Program-made: the position numbers and the translations under genes
Assembly (NCBI GenBank): GCA_002686195.1
Contig: NZAS01000099.1
Location: 654-48,824, forward strand
DNA length: 48,171 nucleotides
Direction of reading: 5' to 3'
DNA from: Candidatus Pacearchaeota archaeon
GTDB taxonomy: Archaea; Nanoarchaeota; Nanoarchaeia; Pacearchaeales; GW2011-AR1
The notes under the pieces: model-generated
Told to the model about the DNA's origin: nothing
What the model saw: only the letters and a program-made list of their open reading frames with translations
The model's database searches: none
Part shown: one piece after another, positions 17,601 through 27,000 of the stretch
Position numbering within the stretch: position 1 is the first letter of the stretch
How the letters are laid out: each line of letters starts with the position of its first letter

Positions 17601-20012
17601 GTTTGACAAAATAGAAGATGATCTGTCTCTATATTCTCCAACTATCTCAATCTCATATAACTCTTCAAACAATACAGAAGAATCTTCGACTATCGAACTC
17701 AGTAAAATTTCATCAACCAACTCCTGGATAGTCTTGTCCTTAAGGGAAACGACAATATAATCTATAAGACCCGGAGATGCCTCTGTAGTTTCGTGAACTA
17801 TGAATTGATCATTATATATTTTAAATTCATGTACAACCAACCCCCCAAAGAGGGTTGTTTGCTTTATAGTGAAAACTACATTTTTATCAAACCCTACATC
17901 TGGATTCACCAAAGAACTATATTTTCCAACGTTTTTAGTTGTCGTATCAATGTTAAGACCACTATTTATATATGAGTAAGCGGTCGTCCCAGTTGTATTG
18001 ATTATACTCCAGTAATCACTTTCTAACCTTTCATTCTGATTAAAATAAGTATCAACATCATAGGATGGCACTACGTTTCCAGACACAATAGATGCACCTT
18101 GGTTGTGGTCAAAAACTATCTTATCTCCAGATGGAGATTGAATCATTGACTCTACAGAAATCTCCATTGAATCTAAACCCTTAACAGCTGAAGTTATAAC
18201 CTCTGACGATGAATCAATCTCAATAATCTTACCAGACAATGTGCTATTTTGACTATTTATGCTCGCTAAGTATTTTCCATCTCTAAAATCTAGAAAATCT
18301 ACGGATTGTCCGGAAAAATTAAGATGCTTCACAAAAGACATGTCAGTTAATTCCCCTGAATTCTCCATAAAAGTTGAGTCTAAAAGATAGTCAAACTCCT
18401 TCAAGGTCAAACTAATAGGAAAAAGGTCATCATCTACTGTAGAGCCAAATGGCATAACTGTTATTGAACGAGAAGATGTGGTTGAGGTAACGGTAAATTC
18501 ATCATAGATAGAACCAAATTGCAAAACCACACCATCAACAAAGATAGATACCTTGTCATTCTTTCCAGATATAACTAGCTCAATAAAGTCACCAAGATAT
18601 ATCTCCTCCTCAATTGATCCATCAATTGTATTATTAAGAACTATCTTATCTGAAAAAATACTAACAACGACCGACATAGATCCGTCGTCGATTTGTATAT
18701 CATAATATCCACTCTTTTCAGAATCGACAGATAAGGATTTGAAAATGAACTTGGCAGCCCAACCCTTGCTGTTATTTACATAATGTTTCCACAGAGAGCC
18801 TCTCATTCTAAAGTGAACATGTGAAAAGTTTTGAAAATCGTCCTTGTCATCAGATGCAGACACGGACACATAATAGTCCCCACCTTGCTTTAAGATACCA
18901 GATGGGATTCTATATGAAGAATCGAATGTCTCTATAATTTCAGAAAATAAATTGTCTGCACCCCAAAAAGTCCCAATATTTATTTTAACATATAACCAAT
19001 GTCTCCCAAATGGAGAGATCACATCCCATTCAACCAGTGGAGAATCTGTATTTACTACAAGATTTTCAGACCTACCCTCAACAGATAAATCTCGAACATA
19101 AAAACCGGAACTCGATATTACTACCTCTTCGGTACTTACGGGCTGACCTACGGTTCCATCGTATATGGGGGTTATGATCGCATATACCCTATCTCCTGTC
19201 TTTGTTTTTATTCTTGCTGAATTTTCATTTGCAAAATCAACTAATTCTATCCCATTTACATACCATGATATTTCATTCTCACTCTGATCATACAAAACCA
19301 CACCTGTGTCAGAGCCAATAACGCTATATTCTATAGTTAGAATGTCATTCTCTCCAGGACTATCTGGGATAATTTTGACATAATTAACTAACGGTATTTC
19401 TTGACTAATATCAATGGGTGGCAACGTGGTTCTCTCACCCACATCTACATCATCATATGGGATTAACTCAGCAACCCACGACTGTCCGATCCTTAGGGAC
19501 GTTCTTGGTATAACGGTAAAATCAGTTAGATGAGTTTGTAATTCTCCATTCTTGTACCATAATAGCCTAGCAGACGCTCCGCTTTTGCTTAATGTAAAAT
19601 CAACACTCAGGTCTTCGGTTAACGACGGTGCTTCTGGTACGTAATAGAATGATGTTACAAATGGAATCGAGTTTACTCTAAATGCAAAAACTTCGTAATC
19701 GCTATCTAATAAGAGATTGTCCCTACCCCTGATTTGCCCGTAATATATCTTTCCTCTACTTAATGGCTGAGCTATGTCTAACTCAAAAGAATGTGCTGTG
19801 TTTTCATGAAATCCTTGATTAAATAAATTCCCCACAAAGTCTGGACCACCAAGCCCTTCAATACTTGTTCCTATGTTGATCTCATAATACTTTTGATATA
19901 CACCTGGAGATGCAACAATAGACCAATTAAAGACTATACCACCAGTTGATGTATTGATGGGAGAGTCAAGAGGACTTGTTTTATTGTTAATTTTAAAATT
20001 AGTAATTTGCAT
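11610..20012 (-). CDS. 2,800-residue multi-propeller virion protein
   Basis: No signal peptide. ATG at 20012 directly follows the TAG of the upstream gene (TAGATG), with only a weak binding site. Order of visible modules: residues 1-400, Ig/FN3-like sandwiches including LLWYKNGELQ and ISWYVNGIEL; about 410-500, a LamG-like sandwich ending ISGKNDKVSIFVDGVVLQFG; about 978-1270, six propeller blades of the form VHVVWxDxxxGxxxIFYxxx; about 1444-1717, blades resembling two-component-regulator propellers (GDMWVTSESGI, DLNSIWIPFRHGLIKIF); about 1874-1940, a sandwich with DREPPVGKLVIDR and SGVDKMIISN; about 1985-2260, another propeller (GIIYRFDIPAE); last 270 residues, two copies of a beta module also present in the 3,293-residue protein. 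No catalytic motif was seen. It sits between small LamG-like and FN3 fibre genes in a tight operon. The function as a host-contact or baseplate-peripheral protein is inferred. Confidence 0.82.
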   Translation of the reverse strand: MQITNFKINNKTSPLDSPINTSTGGIVFNWSIVASPGVYQKYYEINIGTSIEGLGGPDFVGNLFNQGFHENTAHSFELDIAQPLSRGKIYYGQIRGRDNLLLDSDYEVFAFRVNSIPFVTSFYYVPEAPSLTEDLSVDFTLSKSGASARLLWYKNGELQTHLTDFTVIPRTSLRIGQSWVAELIPYDDVDVGERTTLPPIDISQEIPLVNYVKIIPDSPGENDILTIEYSVIGSDTGVVLYDQSENEISWYVNGIELVDFANENSARIKTKTGDRVYAIITPIYDGTVGQPVSTEEVVISSSGFYVRDLSVEGRSENLVVNTDSPLVEWDVISPFGRHWLYVKINIGTFWGADNLFSEIIETFDSSYRIPSGILKQGGDYYVSVSASDDKDDFQNFSHVHFRMRGSLWKHYVNNSKGWAAKFIFKSLSVDSEKSGYYDIQIDDGSMSVVVSIFSDKIVLNNTIDGSIEEEIYLGDFIELVISGKNDKVSIFVDGVVLQFGSIYDEFTVTSTTSSRSITVMPFGSTVDDDLFPISLTLKEFDYLLDSTFMENSGELTDMSFVKHLNFSGQSVDFLDFRDGKYLASINSQNSTLSGKIIEIDSSSEVITSAVKGLDSMEISVESMIQSPSGDKIVFDHNQGASIVSGNVVPSYDVDTYFNQNERLESDYWSIINTTGTTAYSYINSGLNIDTTTKNVGKYSSLVNPDVGFDKNVVFTIKQTTLFGGLVVHEFKIYNDQFIVHETTEASPGLIDYIVVSLKDKTIQELVDEILLSSIVEDSSVLFEELYEIEIVGEYRDRSSSILSNSDGWEKILSTSDIVKFYRKTSNINVDELDPDPYSYVSGGKCFFSHKNPGTNWFDYVDSKLGYTVDLDISVNTIEDSRRPVSSETEDGFGVYFNDGDYKEIIEFRENEIIFKEFNDTIELDMSRGVSFRFTGRDGKLKTFAKRDGEANHSLIKITSMSSDASGQSSAVSPCVVRDHRGVDHVIWHDDSNGGRGKLWYSYVEDGIWSSASMIAESSFGFSNVDAKVDSNNNIHIVFESSGSDHSDIAYAVKNNIGWSNPIIIASEIESSSLPRISIDEIDNVHVVWQDNRFGKYDIFYAIKHGDSGQWDSSSFGGNDVQVSSSENGAFHPDITSNNNSVLIAWSETLSTGRSHIKMAMFDRNTERWHSSASDGSDFQVDTVGSALSDYPSISVATDGSVHVVWHDTISGHYEVFYRKLSSSLLGMSDVVQLTSTNQSSRYPKVSISDDNGNMFVVFQREDLSLLDPYSSATINSSPTDYNSSLFYSFYNSLDRKWRSSNSDDYDSKFDYSISFDNRRIASDPHTQKNFTGELPVTYIASVVFDYSDRSSQGAIFNNAYYMLLSSTAEDTSSVKIGVNPYLLDDVVVSGLDFRKEIRVGDFSDSISGSMNISLIRYNTTYDIDPFSVRMISPSTANSTGEFISHLVNNSGDMWVTSESGIEFYDFDKNAFFTLTSDSLISEVGFTSVGNGFRNLIIDRNGTIFVTHIDSGIYFSLDHFHFHKFDVSGTEIEGQSGSFVSPIQMAFDKNNNLILVYEDSIFRIYNIEKYVSSVNSEVDAQVISVLSSDVKKIVGNIHTISYVTGKIEIDDLNSIWIPFRHGLIKIFNNDVILYGYDDGLRGGEVLSVSIKNSSHRFICCENNIYEMIGDRIKKLDLRNSEISVISSAEDRVQDNYSPNFISNKHVLWTKYNSLMISSLSEVIQLSYMDEKFNTKKIGITRFKSSDYALVDEFNSNNQRKNFSIENYDDLYEFRDFFNVLINGTQINNGYHFNPFNTQLTFHSPVLPTDLVEVRIQSDITVRDDFTPNNAEIQALGSIVRRPKKLGFQNAEQRIVLVDGSSSSIFVDDIVTQRPFDSIVLDREPPVGKLVIDRVIGSKRLALKIENLIGDGGIPIPFDPVSGVDKMIISNYDNFTLDGEEKIDPVLFDSEVNHEMGNFLTQSTLVQEFSSETGSSLTEFNPSGEEVTSMFFSVSQPPSIYRYDESGEVELVKTFHEESSDSIISFITVFQSSLFIAIGSPGGIGKLYKTRDLQSYTLVGSVSQNYISDFARSPFDQNMYLSASNENDGIGAVYKYDGDVMSMYQDDLSQSVNSITAFDRFIYAATGNSGIIYRFDIPAETSEIVHIDASSNVLSIGNIGVVVYAGMEGSGHVVRSSGVDVSFVNSFSTIPSSVNKIKSMLEPQEDGSAIEYIYIAVDNNLFKFSNAWTSVMQTTSSIRDFMIDSYGTLWVISEDKIQKVLDSELSNSKIYLKMIDKAGNETMLLSDPDEDGDGYNDNLVASLDIETLRSFTNSNKILELDEFGEIIFDYDGDGRFYSADRISKEVGIFYSEVFNASNNHVSWDKITWETSVPENTEIQFHIRVGTSRNELLESEFELTLKNEDSGFDLSFLNGQFLQVKVVLISYVRDITPSLNKINITSVAVESSHLFTTNFILPSRIKRGILTSDKFIPVSADIIFGINANNSTEFNDYQIVGENRLFTTDNLQLGEGLRIGVRLLTPQTSEQASAPPVEYGPYGYGVDVNSVEFNYINTELNSRIVNFNIAFYEDVNLTSVFDSYNTIDHLDFFRINGDAFPTGEGYSISPDETIYVSFIPPSENSFICDHEYFTKIEIIENLVPTVISDERTFIEQCGISFINKIEFDFQNLSDIETYDFRIKFYENEQRTNLFKSYFSGNNTDGWFVGNSPFPSNGETFMSGEVKTIEFNPTTSDNDFSSGVTYYLSIDAFDGDVFISQNNSYTFRVTNQDEDISCGEESGVPILRSFAIMFELEDGEFVKFNVVS

Positions 20013-21107
20013 CTATTCTAACTCTATTCCATATCCGTCTATTGTAATTCCGTTTTTTGTATCTGACTCAAATGATGATGAATCAGAATCCTTGTCGTCA
20101 AATCTAACCAACTTAAGCATATCAACCTCTTGAGGATTTGTAAAATTCCTTCTAGACAACCACGAAGTTGAAGAACCCCTGTATATATCACCCTCACTGC
20201 TACCCAAGTATATTTCAGACGAATTTCCTGCCATACTCTTTAGGTAATTAGTTGATACTTCTTTATATGGCAAAAACAAAGACTGTTTGTTTTTCTTAAA
20301 AGATCCATCTGAACCAAACGTTACACCCACCCCTCTATTTATAATTTTTTTAATTAAAACCTCATTATTAAGACTATTGTTGCATATAAAAAGATCCTCA
20401 ATAGCTGCAATACTCCTAACTACAGATGGAGCAAACCCAGGGGCAATATCATTTATAGCAAAAGATCCAACTGGCATTTGGTTTAATCCGCTTGGAATAT
20501 CCCCTGTTGGTGGTGACGAAACAACCTCTATGTCAGATTCTATCCCATCTATATAGATAGTAAGATATCCAGATACTCCATCATACACAACAAAGAAGTG
20601 ATGCACCTTACCTGTATCAAAGGATTCAGACTCATAAATATATGAACTCTGAGAATCATACAATTCTATTACAATTGTATTTTTATTATTATCATAGCAT
20701 TTTTCATAAAACACAAACGAACTGTTATCATCAATAACAAAAGTGTTTGTCTCGCCCGATAGACTACAGGATGCCTTGCTAAATATGGGTATTTTTATAT
20801 TATAAAATATCTCTGAATCGGATTGATCAAATACAACACCATAATTGACTGAGTTTAGCCAAAAACTAAATGTCATCTGAGAGGATACTCTAAGATTTCC
20901 TGAATAAGACAATCTAGAATTCTTGCTTAATCTTAAAGCCCTATTAAATCTTCCATCCTCCAAGGATCCACCGCTATTGGATAGCGGAATAAATATATTT
21001 CCGGTAGAATAGTCTCTAATTGGCAGCTCGTCAAAATTGCAATATAAACTAGAATCTCCATCTAAGGAATCAAAAGATAATAAATTTTGTTGTAAAATTC
21101 CACTCAT
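20013..21107 (-). CDS. LamG/concanavalin-like virion protein
   Basis: 364 residues, no signal peptide. Residues about 10-260 form a LamG-type jelly-roll: LYCNFDELPIRD at the first strand, RFNRALRLSKNSRLSYSG, MTFSFWLN, HHFFVVYDG and LTIYIDGIESD, then IEDLFICNNSL near the end, which is the usual strand order of LamG_3-like sandwiches. The C-terminal hundred residues contain SSEIYLGSSEGDIYRGSST, which resembles a propeller phrase in the neighbouring 512-residue protein (LYLGCLNGDIYKFDGTS). The start ATG at 21107 follows the previous stop by three bases, with GGAGCT upstream. A glycan- or protein-binding role is the usual one for this fold; the actual ligand is unknown. Confidence 0.8.
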   Translation of the reverse strand: MSGILQQNLLSFDSLDGDSSLYCNFDELPIRDYSTGNIFIPLSNSGGSLEDGRFNRALRLSKNSRLSYSGNLRVSSQMTFSFWLNSVNYGVVFDQSDSEIFYNIKIPIFSKASCSLSGETNTFVIDDNSSFVFYEKCYDNNKNTIVIELYDSQSSYIYESESFDTGKVHHFFVVYDGVSGYLTIYIDGIESDIEVVSSPPTGDIPSGLNQMPVGSFAINDIAPGFAPSVVRSIAAIEDLFICNNSLNNEVLIKKIINRGVGVTFGSDGSFKKNKQSLFLPYKEVSTNYLKSMAGNSSEIYLGSSEGDIYRGSSTSWLSRRNFTNPQEVDMLKLVRFDDKDSDSSSFESDTKNGITIDGYGIELE

Positions 21108-21110
21108 TAC

Positions 21111-22496
21111 TTATGTAGCTCCATATAAAAAATCTATTTGAGGCATCTCTTCAGAAACTCCCGAAGATTTCCCTAAAGTTCTTTTTATCCAAAGATATAT
21201 AACATCCCCAGAAAGCATATCTGCGCCGTGAGCTCTTTCCAGCGTTGATATCTTAATCTCCTCTTCACTCGATAAATTTATCTCTTCAGAGTAACGTCCA
21301 CTGCCTCTTAGTCTTGGGTCGACCAATCCAGTATAAGAAGTTGAGCTTGGAGAGGTATGAAATAGGATTTCATCTCCAGATTGAATCGGATATGGCAAGT
21401 CTTCATTTATAAAAAACTTATTAAGAGAAATGCTGTAATCTGTAATTACTCTTTGTTGTCCATCATTTTCTCCACCAGAAAAACTAACTAATTGACCAGC
21501 AAAAGGAGATACACCTCCAGAGTCAGTTAATGGAACGTTTAGAACAGACTCGTCTATACTGTTGACAGTAAAATAATCAAATCCCCCAGTAGAAATATGT
21601 ATAGAAAATGACTCAACAGCAGGAACTTCTACAAATATATTAAAACTAGATTTCTTAACACTGTTCCATCCAGTTGCACTTATAGAAACATCACTTATTG
21701 ATAAACCACTAGTATTAACGACAGCAAAACATCTAAATTGATCATGAGACCCATCTGAACCTTCACCAAAAGATGAATTAAATACCCTATTTATATCAAG
21801 AAATTTAACCACATCTTTACTTGCGTGAAACTGATTAGTGGTGTCAAACATCTCCCTTGAATCCAGTCTTAAAAAGCTATCCTCATAAGATGAAACTTTC
21901 ATGATCTCAGAATTAACTTGAACATAATTAATGTCGTTCAGATCAGACAAATCTTCCACAGACATATTCATATCGTATAGAGACGTAGATGAAGTTAGCA
22001 GTGACCCGTCATATACTTCTCTGGAATTAATGTATTTACCAAAAGACCTTTGTGTTGTGTTTAATTCCGAAGATGGATCTATAGATGTTAGAAAGAAACT
22101 TAATTTATTAGAGTTAAGCACTGATGATCCAGAGAGACTCAAAACTGTTTCGTCCACAAAAAACTCATACCACGAAAGGTGTCCTGGATTATCAGTTACT
22201 GTTAAATAAGTAGACCCTTCAAAAAGAAATGATGCAGGAGCATCTTGCGGTCCGCCTATATAGATAGCTTCTAAATGTCCATTTGCATCTAACAAACTAA
22301 ACAAACTACCTATAGTCCTATTTGAAAGAGTTATAGAATATAAGTTTTCACTCTCGTAAAATCCACCAGAAACTTCATAAAAAACATCTATTTTTAATTC
22401 TTTTTCTTCATTAACTTCAGATATATATATCGATGCTCCAACAACTCTTGGAAGCGTATTTTTTATGAGTCTTATTTTAAAAACTGGAACTGACAT
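21111..22496 (-). CDS. Unidentified structural protein, 461 aa
   Basis: Not recognised as a named family. The protein is Ser- and Asp-rich, without signal peptide, membrane segment or coiled coil, and looks all-beta. It starts VPVFKIRLIKNTLPRVVGAS. A central segment DQFRCFAVVNTSG followed by alternating strands to IFVEVPAVESFSI may be one sandwich domain, and a later part (GQLVSFSGGENDGQQRVI) another; the end has GDVIYLWIKRTLG. Its start overlaps a 12-base AT-rich palindrome and has only a poor ribosome binding site, so expression may depend on coupling to the gene upstream, whose stop is eight bases away. The position between fibre-like genes suggests a virion component, possibly a connector; this is inference only. 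Confidence 0.75.
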   Translation of the reverse strand: MSVPVFKIRLIKNTLPRVVGASIYISEVNEEKELKIDVFYEVSGGFYESENLYSITLSNRTIGSLFSLLDANGHLEAIYIGGPQDAPASFLFEGSTYLTVTDNPGHLSWYEFFVDETVLSLSGSSVLNSNKLSFFLTSIDPSSELNTTQRSFGKYINSREVYDGSLLTSSTSLYDMNMSVEDLSDLNDINYVQVNSEIMKVSSYEDSFLRLDSREMFDTTNQFHASKDVVKFLDINRVFNSSFGEGSDGSHDQFRCFAVVNTSGLSISDVSISATGWNSVKKSSFNIFVEVPAVESFSIHISTGGFDYFTVNSIDESVLNVPLTDSGGVSPFAGQLVSFSGGENDGQQRVITDYSISLNKFFINEDLPYPIQSGDEILFHTSPSSTSYTGLVDPRLRGSGRYSEEINLSSEEEIKISTLERAHGADMLSGDVIYLWIKRTLGKSSGVSEEMPQIDFLYGAT

Positions 22497-22504
22497 AATT
22501 ATGT

Positions 22505-24043
22505 TTAATTAATAATATTGGACTCTATACTTAAAACCCTTATTGACTCTCCATTATACACATAAAGACTATTCGCATTTCCTGATAATATATACATATT
22601 TGAGCCTATTACCCTCATTAATCCAGGGGAACCGTCAATGGCACCCTCTAGACTCAGAGATGTACCATCGAACTTATAAATATCTCCGTTTAGACAACCA
22701 AGGTATAAGCTACTATTAAATTGTATCATTGATGATATTTCTGACTCTGTATCTGATATTAAATAAGCCTCCTCTATCATGTCTCCATTGTATCTTAATA
22801 AATTAAATGTTCTGTCTTGAGATATGCCGGAGATGTATATTGTATCAAAGAAATTTGTAACCAAATTACACTCCATGGGGAGTTCTGCAATCTCTCTATG
22901 AGATATATCGGCATCATTTTTAATCTCAAATAATGACAGTTTATCTCCTGTGGTTATAAAATATATAGAGCCAAAACTTTGACCTCCAGATGGAGGGATG
23001 GATAATATATCAGATATTTGAGTGTTAGAATTAGGATTCAATAAAGACCTAAAGTTTCTAATACCATATCTTGGAAGGAAAAGACCATCATCCTGTGGGT
23101 CACTTCTGTTCCCTCCAAAATCTTGTACAATAGCACTTAAAACACCTTTGCCATCCACGTCCTCAATAGACGTTGACATGCTTTCTGTATAAAACTGTGG
23201 TGGAGATATTGAGACTTCATCATATGGATATTCAGAAGAAAGTTCAGAGAATCTTACCCCGTGAATGTCCGTAGACTCATCATAAGTGTATAATTTAGCA
23301 TTTACTCTTGTTTCTTTTGTATAAGTTTCTCCATCATTAATTACCATAAAGCCCTCTGGTGGAAAAAAATCTCTTATAAAATATCCTTCATTAAATATTG
23401 ATATGTCTTTTATGACAACCTCGCTAGACCTAGAGTTGTAATCATCTGAAGAAAATACAACCACTTCATAGTCGTCTGAATTTGGCAAATCTGAAATATC
23501 CCACCTTATAGGTCCAGTCCCAACGGGAATTCTTTCTCTAATCGCAGTTAGTGGTATCTCTTTTTTTACCGATCTATAATAAACAAAAATCCTATCACGA
23601 GCATTATTTGTTCCTACAACCCCTTGAAAGTCTAAAATTATTGGCATAGAGTCACTGTATCTCATTCCTTTAGCTGGACTTATAACTGACGGTGTTCTCG
23701 GAGGAGATTTTGATATACTAAAGTTAGCTGCAGACTTGAATATCTTAGTTCTTCTTCCATCTGAATCAATTACTCTAAGACCAATGCGGCATTTCTCACT
23801 CTTAAATCTATCACCAAAATTCCAAATAAAATTATTAGCTACATATGGTATCCTAGCTATCCTTGACCAAGATGTTTTGTGATCATCTATATAGTTGTCT
23901 GTAAAGAAAATCTCTATATCCATTAGTGAAAATCTTTCTGAAGACGACATCCTTGGCTTCTGCCAAGATATCTCCATCTGACGACCAAAAATCTTTTCGT
24001 TTCCATTTGGAAAAACAACTGAAATTTGATTTAGGTTTGCCAT
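22505..24043 (-). CDS. Ig-like plus small propeller structural protein, 512 aa
   Basis: No signal peptide. The start (ISVVFPNGNEKIFGRQMEIS) has the PNG-x-E, G and I-x-W layout of Ig-like domains found at the start of many bacterial surface repeats (Kre9/KNH1-like family). Two more sandwiches follow, around residues 115-215 (TPSVISPAKGMRYSDSMPI) and 225-330 (the latter ending in VQDFGGNRSDP). The C-terminal 150 residues look like blades of a propeller: FDTIYISGISQDRTFNLLRY, SLYLGCLNGDIYKFDGTS and NMYILSGNANSLYVYNGES. AAGGA lies six bases upstream of the ATG and overlaps the last codons of the 3,293-residue gene, which supports the start and translational coupling. Function inferred as a tail-periphery or fibre component. 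Confidence 0.8.
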   Translation of the reverse strand: MANLNQISVVFPNGNEKIFGRQMEISWQKPRMSSSERFSLMDIEIFFTDNYIDDHKTSWSRIARIPYVANNFIWNFGDRFKSEKCRIGLRVIDSDGRRTKIFKSAANFSISKSPPRTPSVISPAKGMRYSDSMPIILDFQGVVGTNNARDRIFVYYRSVKKEIPLTAIRERIPVGTGPIRWDISDLPNSDDYEVVVFSSDDYNSRSSEVVIKDISIFNEGYFIRDFFPPEGFMVINDGETYTKETRVNAKLYTYDESTDIHGVRFSELSSEYPYDEVSISPPQFYTESMSTSIEDVDGKGVLSAIVQDFGGNRSDPQDDGLFLPRYGIRNFRSLLNPNSNTQISDILSIPPSGGQSFGSIYFITTGDKLSLFEIKNDADISHREIAELPMECNLVTNFFDTIYISGISQDRTFNLLRYNGDMIEEAYLISDTESEISSMIQFNSSLYLGCLNGDIYKFDGTSLSLEGAIDGSPGLMRVIGSNMYILSGNANSLYVYNGESIRVLSIESNIIN

Positions 24044-24046
24044 ATA

Positions 24047-27000
24047 TTATCCTTCACTTCCACCGCCCAGTAAATCATTAAAATTCACCTGGTCTAATCT
24101 ATTCTTGTTTGTTATTGATTTTATTGAATCTGCCCTTCTAATAGATCCATCAGCGTTATAAAACGACCTGTTATAATAATTGCTATTTCCAAAAGAATTA
24201 TATAAATCATCTTTATTGTACTTTTCAACAAATAACGATTGATTATTGTACGTAGATGTCTCTTCTATTAGGTCGGATTTTAATATAGCTCTTTCTCCCT
24301 TAATTGACTCGATTAAATCAGAAGAGGCACATTGTCCAGATATATTTACCTTTATTACCCCTAAACCGTCCTTATATAGTACACCATCACTCTTTACTAC
24401 ATCAAAAGCTAATCTATAAACTCCATCTGATACTCTTTCTATACTGCTATTCTTCGCAACAGATATCCCCTGCTGATACACAGATGCTGAAATAAATTCG
24501 TCCTGGAAATACCTATCTGAAAAATATCCGCTATCAAATAATGTCTCTAACCTTAATAATCTGTCAACATCATTAAAAACCAATCTTCCATAATATTCAG
24601 TTATCTCCACTGGATCATCCAAGAGGGATGCTAAATTCCCGTCTTTAATTTGATTATCATACATAACTGGACCCAATACTGGATAATCATTATAAGATGC
24701 CATTTCTCTAGCAAACTCGCCATCGTAGAATAAGTCAATTGAATAATCTAATGGCTTATATATTGCATAAAAATCCACACAAAAAGACGATGTTTTACCA
24801 AAGAAAGTTAAGACCTCACAGCAAACTCTTTTGAATCCGTCACCAGAGGATGAAATCCACGGCATTACGAATCTATCTGAATCAATGAATTTAGCAGAGA
24901 ACATTGCCCTAAAATCATCAAGAGATGTATCTCCATCAATCGCTCCTACGTCGTTTCCTATAGATATCCAATCGGACCAACTGATGTCATTTTCATTCTT
25001 CAACCTAACAGCATACGTCCCTGGGATTCCAATTATATCTAAATTAATAAAACAATCATCGACTACAGTTAATGGTTCTTTCGAATTTAAGTATGTCGTA
25101 TAGGAAACCGAATCGCCAGATAACCTAATTGACTCATATTGTAAATCTCCAAAAGATCTTGGCTTTGATAGGGTGTCTGGTAAATTAGTTGCATCCAATA
25201 TCGTTGAAGACAATATCGATTCGTCAGTTATCGGAGTATTCAGTGATCCGATACTAGAGTAAACTAGATTTATAGAACTTGACCCAAGGGAATATATCAT
25301 TATATTTTGAAAATCATCTGTTGATATTTGTGGCAAAAATGCTGGATAGGGAATGATTTCACCACTACTCTCATCCATTGATGTAAACTGAATATCAGCG
25401 ACACCACCTGCAGAGGCGTGAACTTTTCCGTCTGAAGACGAGTACATTCCTCCATAGATTTGTGGTAAAGAATTTGTTGACACTGAATTAGGATTGCCAT
25501 CAACATCATACACGGAATGACGATAATCTTCCCATGCAATATAAAACATGCCAAAGTTGGTGCTAGATATAACTGGTTTCATTGCTGCTGAATCTGTACT
25601 TGTTATTCTGTAATCTTCCAGTCCAATACCACTACACGTCCAAGATACAAAATCACTTAATCTCCTTGGGTTTTCAAAACCAACCTGTCTACACGGACAT
25701 ATTACATTTTTTATATCACTCCTTATTATTGACCCGGTAATATTTTCTGCAGAATGCTCTAAGAGAACATTGTTTAATAAATAATTATTCATATCATCGA
25801 ACATATCATTTATAATGCTGCCATCTGGAGACTCATATAAAACCCCTCCAGTGTAATTTGAAATAAAGGATAGAAGATTTAAGGTTTCAGACCCCTGAGA
25901 GAAGTTAAATGCAACATTAACATACCTTCCAATTGCATTGTCCTGAGATATGTAAGAATCAATAACAGACACGCCCTCACTTGGTGGACTACCAGTAAAG
26001 AACATTACTAAAATGTTAGTTCCAGACAAATCTAGAGAAGACATATCGTTCAACATACTGTTTGCTTGATTTATGACTGTCAGGTAGCTTAGTTCTCCAG
26101 TCGTGGAATGACTTTCATTTAATGTGTTAACAATATCAGCATAATCAAATGTTAATGCAAGCTGATCAACAACCTGGTCTCTAACGAGCAGTAACCCGCA
26201 AGCTGTGTTTGTTCCGCTCAATACATCAAGAGCTTCTAATATATACTGCTTTGTTGCATCTAGATGTTTTGCAAAGCCAGAACTTAAGTCTACCGCAAAC
26301 ACAATAGCAGATGGGTGATCTGATAATATAAAAGATTCAGAACTCTCAAATACGTCCACATCAATTATTTCTGTTTTGAAATAATACGGCACTCCACATA
26401 GAAGATTAGAATATCTATTGGAAGACAAAATAGAGTTTTTATCCGAAGACATTAAAGAAACCTCATCTAAATACAGTTCATTAGATGAACCTGATGATCT
26501 CTCAAAATACTCCGCCCTTATATATATATACTTAATGTCAGATAATACATCTTTTACCGTTTCAAACGAAACTACATCTCCATCAAGCGTGTAGTCCTCT
26601 AAATATCTCCAATTTCCTGAAGACCCCAGGGAAATACTATGTCTATTGAAGCTTCCATCTGGATCCATCATGTCATATGTAAAAGTTGCAGCCAACCTAA
26701 TTCCTTCAGAATCTTCCAGAACAATATCGTCCATATATGTTCTGTTGGAAGATGGAGATATCTGATTATATCCAGATCCATTTATATATTGAGATATAGA
26801 TATAGAAAGCTGACCATCAATAAATTGTCTTTTTTGACCAGAAAATTTTACTGGGGACCTCCAGTATAAAACATCTGTATTATTCTCATGTGACATATAT
26901 ATGTCGGCAACTGCATATCCGTCTTCATTAGATTTTGATTGATGAGTTACAGAAACTTCATCTAATGACGAAGCGTATCCAGATGCGTCTATAGATACAC

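Noticed and set aside
17830..17858. GC-rich inverted sequence (ACAACC and GGTTGT around G and C runs) as a terminator
   Set aside because: It is inside the coding sequence of the 2,800-residue protein, the stem is imperfect and no T-run follows in the transcription direction.
18622..18639. Inverted repeat CAATTGAT / ATCAATTG
   Set aside because: Short, AT-rich, inside coding sequence and without relation to any gene boundary.
22493..22504. 12-base palindrome ACATAATTATGT over a start codon
   Set aside because: It is short and purely AT-rich apart from the ends, thus likely by chance in this composition; not comparable with the 24-base one at 35010.
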